Source: JACVRW01 sp963811055 (GTDB lineage Bacteria > Actinomycetota > Thermoleophilia > Solirubrobacterales > Thermoleophilaceae). From it: a DNA stretch of 64,000 bases. Each line of letters opens with the position of its first letter. Position 1 is the first letter of the stretch. Shown here in pieces: positions 50,025 through 58,223 of the stretch. The translations under genes and the position numbers were made by a program. The DNA lies in the NCBI GenBank assembly GCA_963811055.1, contig CAWEPQ010000015.1, forward strand, positions 1 through 64,000, written 5' to 3'. The notes beneath the pieces were generated by a model. That model was given only the letters and a program-made list of their open reading frames with translations, ran no database searches and was not told the DNA's origin.

Positions 50025-50315
50025 GTGCATAAGAGGCTGTTGAAACTAACTCTGTTGGCAACTTGCGTACTGGCGCTGATGATGGCCGGTACGGCTTACG
50101 CTCAGACCCCGACCGGGGACACCTACGGTGGCCTGGCCGGAATCGCACAGGGACCGAGCGGTGGTGACACCGCCGGCCAGGAGGCCGCCGCGGTCGACAC
50201 CAGCGGTCAGCTTCCGTTCACCGGACTCGAGCTCGGTGTCTTCGCCGTCATCGGCGCAGGCCTGCTCGGAACCGGACTGGTGCTCCGCCGCACTCTGCGG
50301 TCGGATCAGGTCTAA
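50025..50315 (+). CDS. LPXTG-type cell-wall-anchored small protein
   Basis: From GTG 50025 the protein is 96 residues: signal peptide (LLKLTLLATCVLALMMAGTAYA), a ~35-residue Gly/Asp/Ala-rich body, then a sorting signal QLPFTGLELGVFAVIGAGLL with positive tail RRTLRSDQV. LPFTG fits the sortase pentapeptide. A sortase is encoded at 60060-60698. The mature protein is so short that it may be a spacer, a wall tether or a pilus-like minor part; it lies between glycan polymerase and BY-kinase genes. Confidence 0.82.
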   Translation: MHKRLLKLTLLATCVLALMMAGTAYAQTPTGDTYGGLAGIAQGPSGGDTAGQEAAAVDTSGQLPFTGLELGVFAVIGAGLLGTGLVLRRTLRSDQV

Positions 50316-50406
50316 GCAGGTACTTGCGCGCCTCACAGGGGCCGCTCCGGGGTCGACCGTCAGGTCGGCACCCATAAAGGAACAGTCCTAGAAGCGCGGA
50401 GGACGT

Positions 50407-50468
50407 GAGGGGCGGCGATTTATCGCCGCCCCTCGCTCGTTGAGGGCGGCGGGTTTACCCGCCGCCCT
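50407..50468 (+). terminator. Two tandem hairpins after the LPXTG gene
   Basis: GAGGGGCGGCG-ATTTAT-CGCCGCCCCTC (50407-50434) and AGGGCGGCGGG-TTTA-CCCGCCGCCCT (50443-50468), 11-bp stems each, about 90 and 130 bp after the stop. Confidence 0.65.
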
Positions 50469-50829
50469 TCGCATTTCCCGACCGGCATCGCCGGCTGCAA
50501 AGCGGCGCAGCGCACGGTCCTCGGTCGCTCGCGTGCGATGCACGCGTCGCTCCCTGCGTCCCGTGCGCTGCTTGCTTTTCGCTCGGCTGGGCGCCGCGGC
50601 GCAGCTCGGCGAGGAGCGTCAGGGGCCGTGAGGGTCGCGGCCAATCACCGCAATCTGCCCTCCCGACACGAGCCACTCGATTGCAATGACTCCCGCTCGG
50701 CGGGAGTCATTCCCCACGAGTCGCTTGGCACTCGCGCGTTGTGCTCGGCCAGGACCCACGGTCCGCACGGCAGGCGGTGAGCAGCGACGTGCCCGGCCCG
50801 CGACGTGCCCGTCGGGGCGCGCCGAGCGC
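50469..50829. other. Gap with a terminator-like hairpin, no supported gene
   Basis: About 360 bp. AATGACTCCCGC-TCG-GCGGGAGTCATT (50685-50711) is a perfect 12-bp stem about 120 bp beyond the stop of the minus-strand BY-kinase gene and may terminate it. Short frames on both strands are Arg/Pro-rich noise. Nothing else is recognised. Confidence 0.5.
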
Positions 50830-52884
50830 TTAGTTCTTCGAGGGCCGGTCTTCTGAGCGCGACGGCTTGTCAGCGCGGGCGCTGCGCTCGTCTGAGCGCG
50901 GCGGGCGTGTGGGGCGGCGGTGCGGGCCCTCGGGGCGTCGCGGGCCGTTCTCGGCACCGGAGCGCTCCGCGCTCGCGCGAGAGCTGTCGCCCTCGCCGTT
51001 GTTGCTCGCCTTCACGTTGTCGGCAGGGCGCTTGGCGTCGTCGGCAGGGCGCTTGGCCGCGTCGGCGGGGCGCTTGGCGTCCTCCGAGGGGCGCTTGGCT
51101 TCGTCGGCCGGACGCTTGACCTCGTCCGCGGGCCGCTTGACGTCGGCAGCGGGGCGCTTGACCTCGTCGGCAGGGCGCTTGACGTCGGCAGACGCCTTGT
51201 CGCGCTCGCCGCGCGGCGCGGAGCTCTCTCGCGCGATGGCGCGAGGGGCCTCGCGATCCGGACGGCGCCGGGGCTCCCTGTCCGCGGACAGTGAGCGCTC
51301 CGCGGCTGCGTCCGACACGATCTCGCTCGATGACTTGGTGGGCGCCGGCCGCGGCCGTGGGGGCTCGCCGCCGGGCGTGGGATCCTGCAGGAAGAGTTCG
51401 CGGCCCGTGGCCCCGTACGCGTAGTAGGCGCTTGTGCGCGGCGTGGAGTCGCCGATCACCAGGAAGCCGGCCGGCGTGTAGGCGGTGCGCTCGAGGAGGT
51501 CGCGCATCATCTCGAAGTTGGCGCGGTTGGTGTTACCGGGCTTGGTGACCACGATGATGCTGTCCACGTCGCTCACCAGCCGCAGGGCGTCGCTGATCTC
51601 GCCGATCGGCGCCGTGTCGATCACCACGTAGTTGCAGAGCTCGCGAGCGTCCGCGATCAGCTCGGGCAGGCGGCGGCTGAGCGCCTCCACGAGGGCCACG
51701 TCGCCCTCGGCCACCGTGGTGGTGAGCACCGAGAGGGCCGGCAGGCCGGGAGCGGGGGAGAGGAGGTCGCGCAGCTGCGTGTCGGGCTGGAGGAGCCCCG
51801 TGAGCTCGGTTCCGGGCTGCACGCCCAGGGTCCGGCCCACGTCGGGCTTGCGGAGGTCGAAGTCGAGGAGGATCACCGGGTCGCCGCTGGCGGCGGCCGC
51901 GGCCGCGAGGTTCACGGCGGAGGTGGTCTTGCCGTCGCCGGTCGAGGCGCTGGTGACCATCACCACGTGCGCACGCCCCTCGGGGTGCGGGCCAAGCTGG
52001 ATCATGAGCGTCCGGAACGCCTCTCGGACGGCGGGCAGCATGTGCCATCCGGAGGCCTGGCGGCCGCGCAGCTGGCTCGACTTGAGGAGCGGGATGCGCG
52101 CGAGCACCGGGAGCGGATACAGCGCGACCGTCTCGTCCTCGTTCCTGATCCGGCGCTCCGTGAGCTCGAGGATTAGGGCAGCGCCAGAGCCGAGCGTGAA
52201 GCCCGCCAGCGCGGCAAGCAGCACGATGACCGCCATCGGGGGGCCGCTCGGCGACTCGGGCTTGGTGGCCGCCTGGGAGAGCGTCAGCGTGGGATCGCCG
52301 TCCACCCGCACCTTCTCGAGCGCGTTGATCCGCTCGGTCACGGTGGCCGCGGCCTCGGTGCCTTCGCCGAGGTCGTCCTGGCTTGCCCTAAGGCGTTCCA
52401 CCTCGGCGGTGGCCTGCTTGGCGATGATGTCCCGGCGGGCGGCCAGGGACTCGCGTGCGAAGGTGTTGGCCAGCTGCTGGGCCTCGGTCGCGTCGTCCGC
52501 CTTGGCGGTGACCGCGAGGATGTTGCTCTCGCCCTCCGGCGTGACGGTGATCGCGTCGAGCACCTTCTCGGGGGTCCAGTCGCCGCCGAGCTCGCGTGCT
52601 GTGCGGTCCGCGGCGGCCGTGGACTTGATGAGAGTGGCGGCCGTCTGCGCAGTACGGGTGGGATCGCCGGCCTCGCGCACGGCGTTGAGGCCCTGGAACT
52701 GCGTGTCCTCCTGCGCGAGCGGGGTGAGAAGGATGTTCGCGGTGGCCTGGTAGTCGGCCGGGCGCAGGGCGGTCCACGCGATGGCTGCGCCGACCGCCGC
52801 CAGCATCACGGCGATCACCAGCACACGGTGGGCGCGGATGGCGCGGAGGTACGGCCCGAGCGCGCCCTCGGCGGGGCGGTTCAT
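50830..52884 (-). CDS. Wzz/BY-kinase: polysaccharide copolymerase fused to tyrosine autokinase, with repeat tail
   Basis: From ATG 52884 the protein is 684 residues; a frame extension to 53100 is noncoding. Wzz part: membrane segment ~21-38 (VLVIAVMLAAVGAAIAWT), extracytoplasmic coiled region (~45-210), second segment ~218-240. Kinase part: Walker A TSASTGDGKTT (311-321), Walker A' ILLDFDLRKPD (338-348) and Walker B-like NYVVIDTAP. SAYYAYGATG near 480 is the only tyrosine cluster. The C-terminal ~190 residues are low-complexity and include about eight 7-residue repeats of ADEVKRP type. It controls glycan chain length and assembly. Normal BY-kinases end in a Tyr cluster; this tail has none. 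Confidence 0.88.
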   Translation of the reverse strand: MNRPAEGALGPYLRAIRAHRVLVIAVMLAAVGAAIAWTALRPADYQATANILLTPLAQEDTQFQGLNAVREAGDPTRTAQTAATLIKSTAAADRTARELGGDWTPEKVLDAITVTPEGESNILAVTAKADDATEAQQLANTFARESLAARRDIIAKQATAEVERLRASQDDLGEGTEAAATVTERINALEKVRVDGDPTLTLSQAATKPESPSGPPMAVIVLLAALAGFTLGSGAALILELTERRIRNEDETVALYPLPVLARIPLLKSSQLRGRQASGWHMLPAVREAFRTLMIQLGPHPEGRAHVVMVTSASTGDGKTTSAVNLAAAAAASGDPVILLDFDLRKPDVGRTLGVQPGTELTGLLQPDTQLRDLLSPAPGLPALSVLTTTVAEGDVALVEALSRRLPELIADARELCNYVVIDTAPIGEISDALRLVSDVDSIIVVTKPGNTNRANFEMMRDLLERTAYTPAGFLVIGDSTPRTSAYYAYGATGRELFLQDPTPGGEPPRPRPAPTKSSSEIVSDAAAERSLSADREPRRRPDREAPRAIARESSAPRGERDKASADVKRPADEVKRPAADVKRPADEVKRPADEAKRPSEDAKRPADAAKRPADDAKRPADNVKASNNGEGDSSRASAERSGAENGPRRPEGPHRRPTRPPRSDERSARADKPSRSEDRPSKN
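51015..51195. repeat. 21-bp coding minisatellite in the BY-kinase tail
   Basis: About eight in-frame imperfect copies of a 21-bp unit around GGGCGCTTGGCGTCGTCGGC, each coding for a 7-residue unit (ADEVKRP, AADVKRP, ADEAKRP, SEDAKRP, ADAAKRP, ADDAKRP). Such arrays change length by slippage. Confidence 0.85.
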
Positions 52885-53181
52885 AGCGGAGATGTCAGGG
52901 GCGGAGTTCAGAGGAGAGCGGAGTTTAGTTCGGCTGTCTCGCACATCGTTCGGCCGTGGCGCCCAATCCTTGAACGCGGGGCGCGACACTGCGGGCGCCC
53001 CCCCACCGCGCTGCGAGCGGTCGGCGGTCGCGTAAAGGCACGTTGGAAGGTAGCGGGTTCTGGCCGCTCGCCGGGCCCCGCCGCTCGTACATGCGTCCAT
53101 ACCCCGGCGCCCCGCGCCGCCACCGGCGGCGCCCTCCCGATAGCGAGGGTTGACCCGCCCACCGCCCCAGGAGGCTCGTAC

Positions 53182-54534
53182 TTGTCACGCAGGTTGCTCG
53201 CCCTCGTCCTCGCGCTCGCGGCTCTGGCCGTGCCGGCGCCGGGAGCGAGCGCCGAGACGCAGAAGCGGGTGTTCGCTCCGGCTGCGGCCGACAGCGGCGT
53301 TCTGGTCTTCAAGGTCCGCGGCGTGGCTCCACGCCGAGTCAGGCGCGGGTATCTCGAGCGTCGCGGCGAGCGCCGGGCCGTCAGGGCCGGGCGGATACGG
53401 GAAGCGGCCGGGGGCGGCCTCCTCAGGGTCAGGATGCCCAGCGCGTGGCGCGCCCGCGCGGCCGAGGACGACGAGGGTCCGGCCGGCCGCGCGCGGCTGA
53501 TCGTGCTCGTGGGGGACGGGGACGACCTCGGCCGGTCGGCCTGCCGCTCCGCGAGCGTGACCGAGGGGCTCGGGAACTTCGGCGTCGGTCGCTGGCCGGG
53601 AGCCTGCTGGCGCCCGTACGCGGACGACTCACCCTTCAATCAGCGCCTGCCGCGCCGGCCTCGGCTCGATCCGCGCTCCGACTCCATCGTGCGCCGGGTC
53701 ACGGGCTGGGGCGAGCCCGCGCAGCTGCGCGCCGGGATAGCCGGCACCGAGGGGGACTGGCAGCACCCGATCTACTACCCGGACGGCAACGATCCCGAGT
53801 TCCAGATCCACTGCGTCGAGGACTGGGGCACCTGCGAGATCGAGGGCATGCGTGTGCGCATTCCCGACGCCGCCAGGGCCGCCGCCGGGTCGGACGGCCA
53901 TCTGACCGTCGTCGATCAGGACAGCGGCTGGGAGTACGACTTCTGGCAGGTGCGGCGCAAGCCGCGCGACGGCGGGCGCCTCGTGATCTCCTGGGGCGGG
54001 CGCACCCGCATCGAGGGCGACGGCCTGGGCTCCGACGCCAACGCCGCCCACTACGGCTCGCTCGCGGGAATCATCCGCGCCGAGGAGATGCGCCGCGGCC
54101 GGATCGACCACGCCCTCTTCATGCTGGTGCGCTGTGACTCCGGCCGGAAGGTCTACCCGGCTCGCGGCCTGGGTCTTCCGTGCGACAGCTCAGCCGGTGC
54201 GCCCTCCCAGGGCACCCGCTTCCAGCTGGACCTGTCGCCCGCCGAGATCGACGCGCTGGCAGCCCCCGAGTGGAAGAAGACGATCCTGCGGGCGATGGCC
54301 GACTACGGCCTGTTCGTGGGCGACACCACGGGGGGCACGCCGTGGAACATCTGGTTCGAGTCGGGCGCGAGCTACACCAGCTTCGGGCGCCGCGACCCCT
54401 TCGTGAGCTTCGCCCGCGACGCCGGGCTCCGCCGCTCGTCGGACGACACCTATTACTTCGACTGGGCGAGCGGCATCAACTGGCGCCGCCACCTGCGCGT
54501 GGTGGACGCCTGCGTGGCGGAGCGGAGCTGCTAG
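53182..54534 (+). CDS. Secreted protein of unknown function in the exopolysaccharide locus
   Basis: TTG 53182 has a strong AGGAGG seven bases upstream and begins a clean signal peptide (RRLLALVLALAALAVPAPGASA), giving 450 residues. The N-terminal ~110 residues are Arg-rich and beta-like. The rest is Trp/Asp/Tyr-rich: ACWRPYADDSPFNQRLP, QHPIYYPDGNDPEFQIHC, VVDQDSGWEYDFWQV, LGSDANAAHYGSLAGIIRAE, IDHALFMLVRCDSGRKVYP and TTGGTPWNIWFESGASYTSF. Acidic and aromatic clusters of this kind suggest a carbohydrate-active or carbohydrate-binding fold, but I cannot name a family. Six Cys suggest disulfides. Confidence 0.72.
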   Translation: MSRRLLALVLALAALAVPAPGASAETQKRVFAPAAADSGVLVFKVRGVAPRRVRRGYLERRGERRAVRAGRIREAAGGGLLRVRMPSAWRARAAEDDEGPAGRARLIVLVGDGDDLGRSACRSASVTEGLGNFGVGRWPGACWRPYADDSPFNQRLPRRPRLDPRSDSIVRRVTGWGEPAQLRAGIAGTEGDWQHPIYYPDGNDPEFQIHCVEDWGTCEIEGMRVRIPDAARAAAGSDGHLTVVDQDSGWEYDFWQVRRKPRDGGRLVISWGGRTRIEGDGLGSDANAAHYGSLAGIIRAEEMRRGRIDHALFMLVRCDSGRKVYPARGLGLPCDSSAGAPSQGTRFQLDLSPAEIDALAAPEWKKTILRAMADYGLFVGDTTGGTPWNIWFESGASYTSFGRRDPFVSFARDAGLRRSSDDTYYFDWASGINWRRHLRVVDACVAERSC

Positions 54535-55091
54535 CCCTCGTGTAGCCGGCGGCGCAGCTGGGCGTCGCGACGGCGGCGCACGAGCACGAACACCGACGTG
54601 GCCAGGGTGAGCAGCGCGGCCAGCGCCACGAGGCCCGGCACGAGCGGCTCGTCCCAGTCCGTGAGCGTGCTGGAAGCCGAGCTGAGCGCCCCGTCGTCGT
54701 CATCGTCGTCGCCACCGGAACCGACCGGGGGCAATGCGGCGCTGGCCGAGTCCTCGGCGTTCTTGTCGTCCTTCGAGGACTTGTCCTTCGAGTCGCTCTT
54801 CTTCTTGTTGTTACTGGAGCTGTCCGGCGTGTCGCCGCCCGACGGTGTGTTGCCGCCGGTGATCTGGTCGAGCGCCTGATCGTCCGCCGAGCCGGAGGGC
54901 GAGCTCGGGTTCGAGTTGTTGTTCTTCTTCTTTTCCTTGCCCGAGGCCCCTACGTCCGTCGAGGGGATGTACTGATCGCGGGCCGGGGAGTCGCTCTGGG
55001 CCTGCGCGACAGGCGCAGCGATGGCGGCAAGCGCAACAATTGCGGCAAGCGCCCTGAGCGCGCCTATAGGGTGAATCGCGTGACGTCGCAT
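54531..55091 (-). CDS. Secreted single-pass membrane protein with Asp/Lys/Ser-rich stalk
   Basis: From ATG 55091 the protein is 186 residues: signal peptide (ALRAALAAIVALAA-like, ending APVAQA), a low-complexity stalk rich in Asn, Ser, Lys and Asp (KEKKKNNNSNPSSPSGS, a run of six Asp), one membrane segment (LVPGLVALAALLTLATSVFV) and a basic tail RRRRDAQLRRRL. It looks like a surface stalk protein. An ATG at 55154 would lengthen it but lies inside the divergent gene. Its last four bases overlap the stop of the preceding convergent gene. Confidence 0.68.
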   Translation of the reverse strand: MRRHAIHPIGALRALAAIVALAAIAAPVAQAQSDSPARDQYIPSTDVGASGKEKKKNNNSNPSSPSGSADDQALDQITGGNTPSGGDTPDSSSNNKKKSDSKDKSSKDDKNAEDSASAALPPVGSGGDDDDDDGALSSASSTLTDWDEPLVPGLVALAALLTLATSVFVLVRRRRDAQLRRRLHEG

Positions 55092-57044
55092 ACGCTTTCG
55101 CGTGCACGAGTCGAGGTCCGCGGACCGGGCGTTCAGCTCCTCTCCAGTGCTCATTTTGTCACCGTAGCAGTTGCTCTCGGCACGCTCGCCACCACACTTC
55201 CGGACGGCGCATACTCAGTCCAGGCGCGGGCGATCCTGGCCGTGGCGGTCTGGTGGACGGTGGTGGTCGGCGTCCTCCTGCGGGTCTTCCCGCGCGGCCC
55301 GGTGCCGGGGGAGGCGTTCGTAGCCGGCGGCTGCCTCGTGGCACTCACCGCGTTCACCGCCCTATCGATGGGCTGGGGGGTGGACGACGGCGGAGCTTTC
55401 GACGACACCCTGCGCGCCGTGTGTTACGCCGGGGTCTTCACTCTCGTGGTGGCGGCCTCGCCCGCGCGAAGCGCGCGCAGCTGGCTCGCGGGACTGGCCA
55501 TCGGGCTCGTGGCGGTGAGCGTCGTGTCGCTCGGCAGCCGGATGCTGCCGTCGCTCTTCCCCGAGCCGGACCTGTCCGCCGACCTCGCGGCCACGCGCGG
55601 CCGGCTGAGCTACCCGCTGGGCTACTGGAACGGTCTCGGCGCGCTCCTGGCGCTGGGCGCGGTGCTGCTCGTGGCGCTCGCCGGGATGGCGCGCACCGTG
55701 GCGGGCCGCACGTGGGCCACGGCCGCCGTCCCGCTTCCCGCCTTCGCGGTCTTCCTGACGTCGTCGCGCGGCGGTGCGGTGGCCGGGGCGGTGGGGTTCG
55801 TGCTCCTGCTCGTCCTCAGCCCCAACCGGCTGCGACTGGTCACCGCCGTGACGATCGGCGGCATCGGAACGGCGGTTCTGGTGGTGGCCTCGTTGTCGCG
55901 CGACCTGTTCACCGACGCGCGCATCGGCGCCGCGGGATACGACACCGAGGCCAACGTGATGCTGCTCCTGACCCTGGTGGTGGTGGCAGCCGCGTTCACG
56001 CTCAGGCCGATGGTGGACGGCTTGGTGGAGCGGATGCGGGTTCCTCGCGCGGTATCGGTGGTGGTGGCCGTGGGAGCGGCGGTGGCCCTGATCGTGGGCC
56101 TCCTCGGGGCGGACCCGGTGGAGCGCTGGCACGAGCTCAAGGCGCCGCCCGACACCCAGAGCACCGTCACGGGCAGCGGAATCGTGACGCGGCACCTGAC
56201 GAGCACGGAGGGCACCGGCCGCTACCAGTTCTGGAAGGCGGGCTGGGATGCCTTCAAGACCGAGCCGCTCCGGGGCGTGGGCGCGGCGGGCTACGAGCCC
56301 TGGTGGGCCCAGCACGGCACCCTCGACTACTTCGTGCGAAACGCCCACTCCCTGTTCGTGGAGACGGGTGCCGAGCTCGGCGTGGTGGGGCTCCTACTGT
56401 TACTCGGCTTCTTCGGGACCGCCGTGGTCGCGGGGGTCCGGCGTCGTCTGGGGGGAGAGGACCCTGCCGTCGTGGCTGCCCTGCTGGCGGTGCTGGCGTG
56501 TGGGATCACCGCGGCGGGCGTGGAGTGGACGTGGGAGATCCCGGGGGCCTTCCTCCCGGTGGTGGTGGCGGCGGCGGTGCTCTGCGGCACCGCTGTCGCG
56601 CCCGGCCGGCAGCGGTCGAGACCGGCGGGGCTCCTTTTGGGGGCGGGCGTGCTGATTGCGGGCCTCGCGTGCATAGGTGCCGGCGTCATGGCCCTGACCA
56701 CCGACGCCAACCTGCGCGCGAGTCGCGAGGCTGCCGCCGACGGCAATCTCGCGCTGGCCGCCGAGGAGGCGCGCGAGGCCATATCGATCGAGCCGTGGGC
56801 AGCCGTCCCGCGTCATCAGCTGGCACTGGTGCTGGAGGAGAGCGATCCGGCCGCGGCCCAGACCGCACTCGTCGAGGCCATCAGGAGGGCCCCGGAGGAC
56901 TGGCGCCTCTGGTACGAGCTCACACGCATGCGGGCCACGGCGGGCGACCGGGCGGGCGCGATACTGGCGCTGCGGCGCACTCGCGAGCTCGCGCCTCCCT
57001 CCGCATATCTGCGCGGGATCCTCGGCCTGGAGAGCCGTGAGTAA
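55071..57044 (+). CDS. O-antigen ligase/Wzy-like protein with TPR-like tail (copy 2)
   Basis: The 657-residue protein (GTG 55071; GTG 55080 also possible) has about twelve membrane segments, RLSYPLGYWNGLGALLALGA (compare HPTGYANGNAALGVIGM in copy 1), and the family loop STEGTGRYQFWKAGWDAFKT, PLRGVGAAGYEPWWAQHGTL and FVRNAHSLFVETGAELGVVG. The C-terminus has TPR-like repeats (ADGNLALAAEEAREAISIEP, AQTALVEAIRRAPEDWRLWY). Its start overlaps the 5' end of the divergent stalk-protein gene by 21 bp. It is a divergent paralogue of the gene at 47903. Confidence 0.85.
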   Translation: MNRVTSHTLSRARVEVRGPGVQLLSSAHFVTVAVALGTLATTLPDGAYSVQARAILAVAVWWTVVVGVLLRVFPRGPVPGEAFVAGGCLVALTAFTALSMGWGVDDGGAFDDTLRAVCYAGVFTLVVAASPARSARSWLAGLAIGLVAVSVVSLGSRMLPSLFPEPDLSADLAATRGRLSYPLGYWNGLGALLALGAVLLVALAGMARTVAGRTWATAAVPLPAFAVFLTSSRGGAVAGAVGFVLLLVLSPNRLRLVTAVTIGGIGTAVLVVASLSRDLFTDARIGAAGYDTEANVMLLLTLVVVAAAFTLRPMVDGLVERMRVPRAVSVVVAVGAAVALIVGLLGADPVERWHELKAPPDTQSTVTGSGIVTRHLTSTEGTGRYQFWKAGWDAFKTEPLRGVGAAGYEPWWAQHGTLDYFVRNAHSLFVETGAELGVVGLLLLLGFFGTAVVAGVRRRLGGEDPAVVAALLAVLACGITAAGVEWTWEIPGAFLPVVVAAAVLCGTAVAPGRQRSRPAGLLLGAGVLIAGLACIGAGVMALTTDANLRASREAAADGNLALAAEEAREAISIEPWAAVPRHQLALVLEESDPAAAQTALVEAIRRAPEDWRLWYELTRMRATAGDRAGAILALRRTRELAPPSAYLRGILGLESRE

Positions 57045-57110
57045 TCCGGACTTCCGCTCGAGCGGCGCCTCGCGCGGCCTCACTCAGCTAGCTTGAGCGG
57101 TCGTCGAATC

Positions 57111-58223
57111 ATGTTCCGGACCACCGTCACGAGTCACGCCCGCTCGTCTGTGGCCACCACCGCGGCCCTGTGCGCCGCGCTGGCCACACTCGCGCTGGCC
57201 CCCGCCGCCGCCGATGCGAAGGTGCCGCGCTCCTTTTTCGGCGCGGAGGGAGACCCCAGCGCCACCGCGGCGTCGGAGCCCACCCCGCAGATCGACTTCA
57301 ACCGGATGCGGTCGGCCCGGCTCGGCACTCTGAGGATGAACTTCGACTGGGGCACCGTGGAGCCCACTCCCGGGGCGCCCAGGGACTGGTCGTACTACGA
57401 CACGATGGTCGAGCGCGCTGCCCGCGCGGGGGTCGGCATCCTCGCGGTCCTGGCTGGAAGCCCTGCGTGGGCCGCCGAGGGCAGCGCCTACGCGCCGGTC
57501 ACCCCGGCGGCACGGGCTTCGTTCAGGCTCTTCGTCCGCGACGTGGTGCAGCGCTACGGTCGCGGCGGCTCCTTCTGGAAGTCCAACCCGGGCGTGCCGC
57601 GAAAGCCGATCCCCGCCTACCAGGTCTGGAACGAGCCGAACTACCCGCCGCATTGGGCCGACGGGCCGTCGGTGGCCCGTGACTACGCGTCGCTGCTGAA
57701 GCTGGTCGGGCGCACGATCCGCGCGAACGACCGCCGTGCGCTGATCGGCACGGCCGGCCTGCTCGCCAACTCCACGCGCGGGCCCGCCGGGTACCGCTAC
57801 CTCGACGACCTCTACGCGGTCAAGGGCATCAAGCGCTACTTCGACGCCGTGGCCATCCACCCGTACTCCGAAGACGCGCGCGGTGTGCGCGGCGAGCTGA
57901 GCCGCATTCGCGGCGTGATGCGCCGCCGCGGCGACGCGAAGACGCCGGTCTGGATCTCAGAGCTCGGATGGGCCACCGGCGGTGGCAGCGAGTACTTCTC
58001 GACCACCCCCGCCGGCCAGGCCAGGCGCCTGCGCTCGGCTTTCCGGTTCGTGGTCCGGAACCGCAACCGCTACCACGTGAGCAAGCTGGTCTGGTTCAGC
58101 TGGCGCGACCGGGTCGGCCCGACTTCCCGCGGTTGGGAGTTCTACTGCGGGCTGTTCCGCCTGAACGGGGAGCCCAAGCCGGCCTGGGCCACGTTCCGCA
58201 GCTTCACGCGCGCTACGCGCTGA
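57111..58223 (+). CDS. Secreted glycoside hydrolase (GH39/PslG-like TIM barrel)
   Basis: From ATG 57111 the protein is 370 residues with a signal peptide (SVATTAALCAALATLALAPA). The barrel shows ARLGTLRMNFDWGTVEPTPG, acid/base Glu in YQVWNEPNYPPHW, FDAVAIHPYSEDARGVRGEL and nucleophile Glu in TPVWISELGWATGG. PslG-type enzymes of this clan trim exopolysaccharide during synthesis, which fits the locus. The gene end overlaps the convergent pckG gene by 11 bp. Confidence 0.85.
   Translation: MFRTTVTSHARSSVATTAALCAALATLALAPAAADAKVPRSFFGAEGDPSATAASEPTPQIDFNRMRSARLGTLRMNFDWGTVEPTPGAPRDWSYYDTMVERAARAGVGILAVLAGSPAWAAEGSAYAPVTPAARASFRLFVRDVVQRYGRGGSFWKSNPGVPRKPIPAYQVWNEPNYPPHWADGPSVARDYASLLKLVGRTIRANDRRALIGTAGLLANSTRGPAGYRYLDDLYAVKGIKRYFDAVAIHPYSEDARGVRGELSRIRGVMRRRGDAKTPVWISELGWATGGGSEYFSTTPAGQARRLRSAFRFVVRNRNRYHVSKLVWFSWRDRVGPTSRGWEFYCGLFRLNGEPKPAWATFRSFTRATR

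Noticed and set aside
50316..50829. Possible mobile element because of many inverted repeats
   Set aside because: The repeats are separate simple hairpins at gene ends; no transposase, target duplication or attachment site is seen.
51015..51195. Regular direct repeats considered as a CRISPR array
   Set aside because: Units are 21 bp, contiguous without spacers, and in frame as 7-residue protein repeats.
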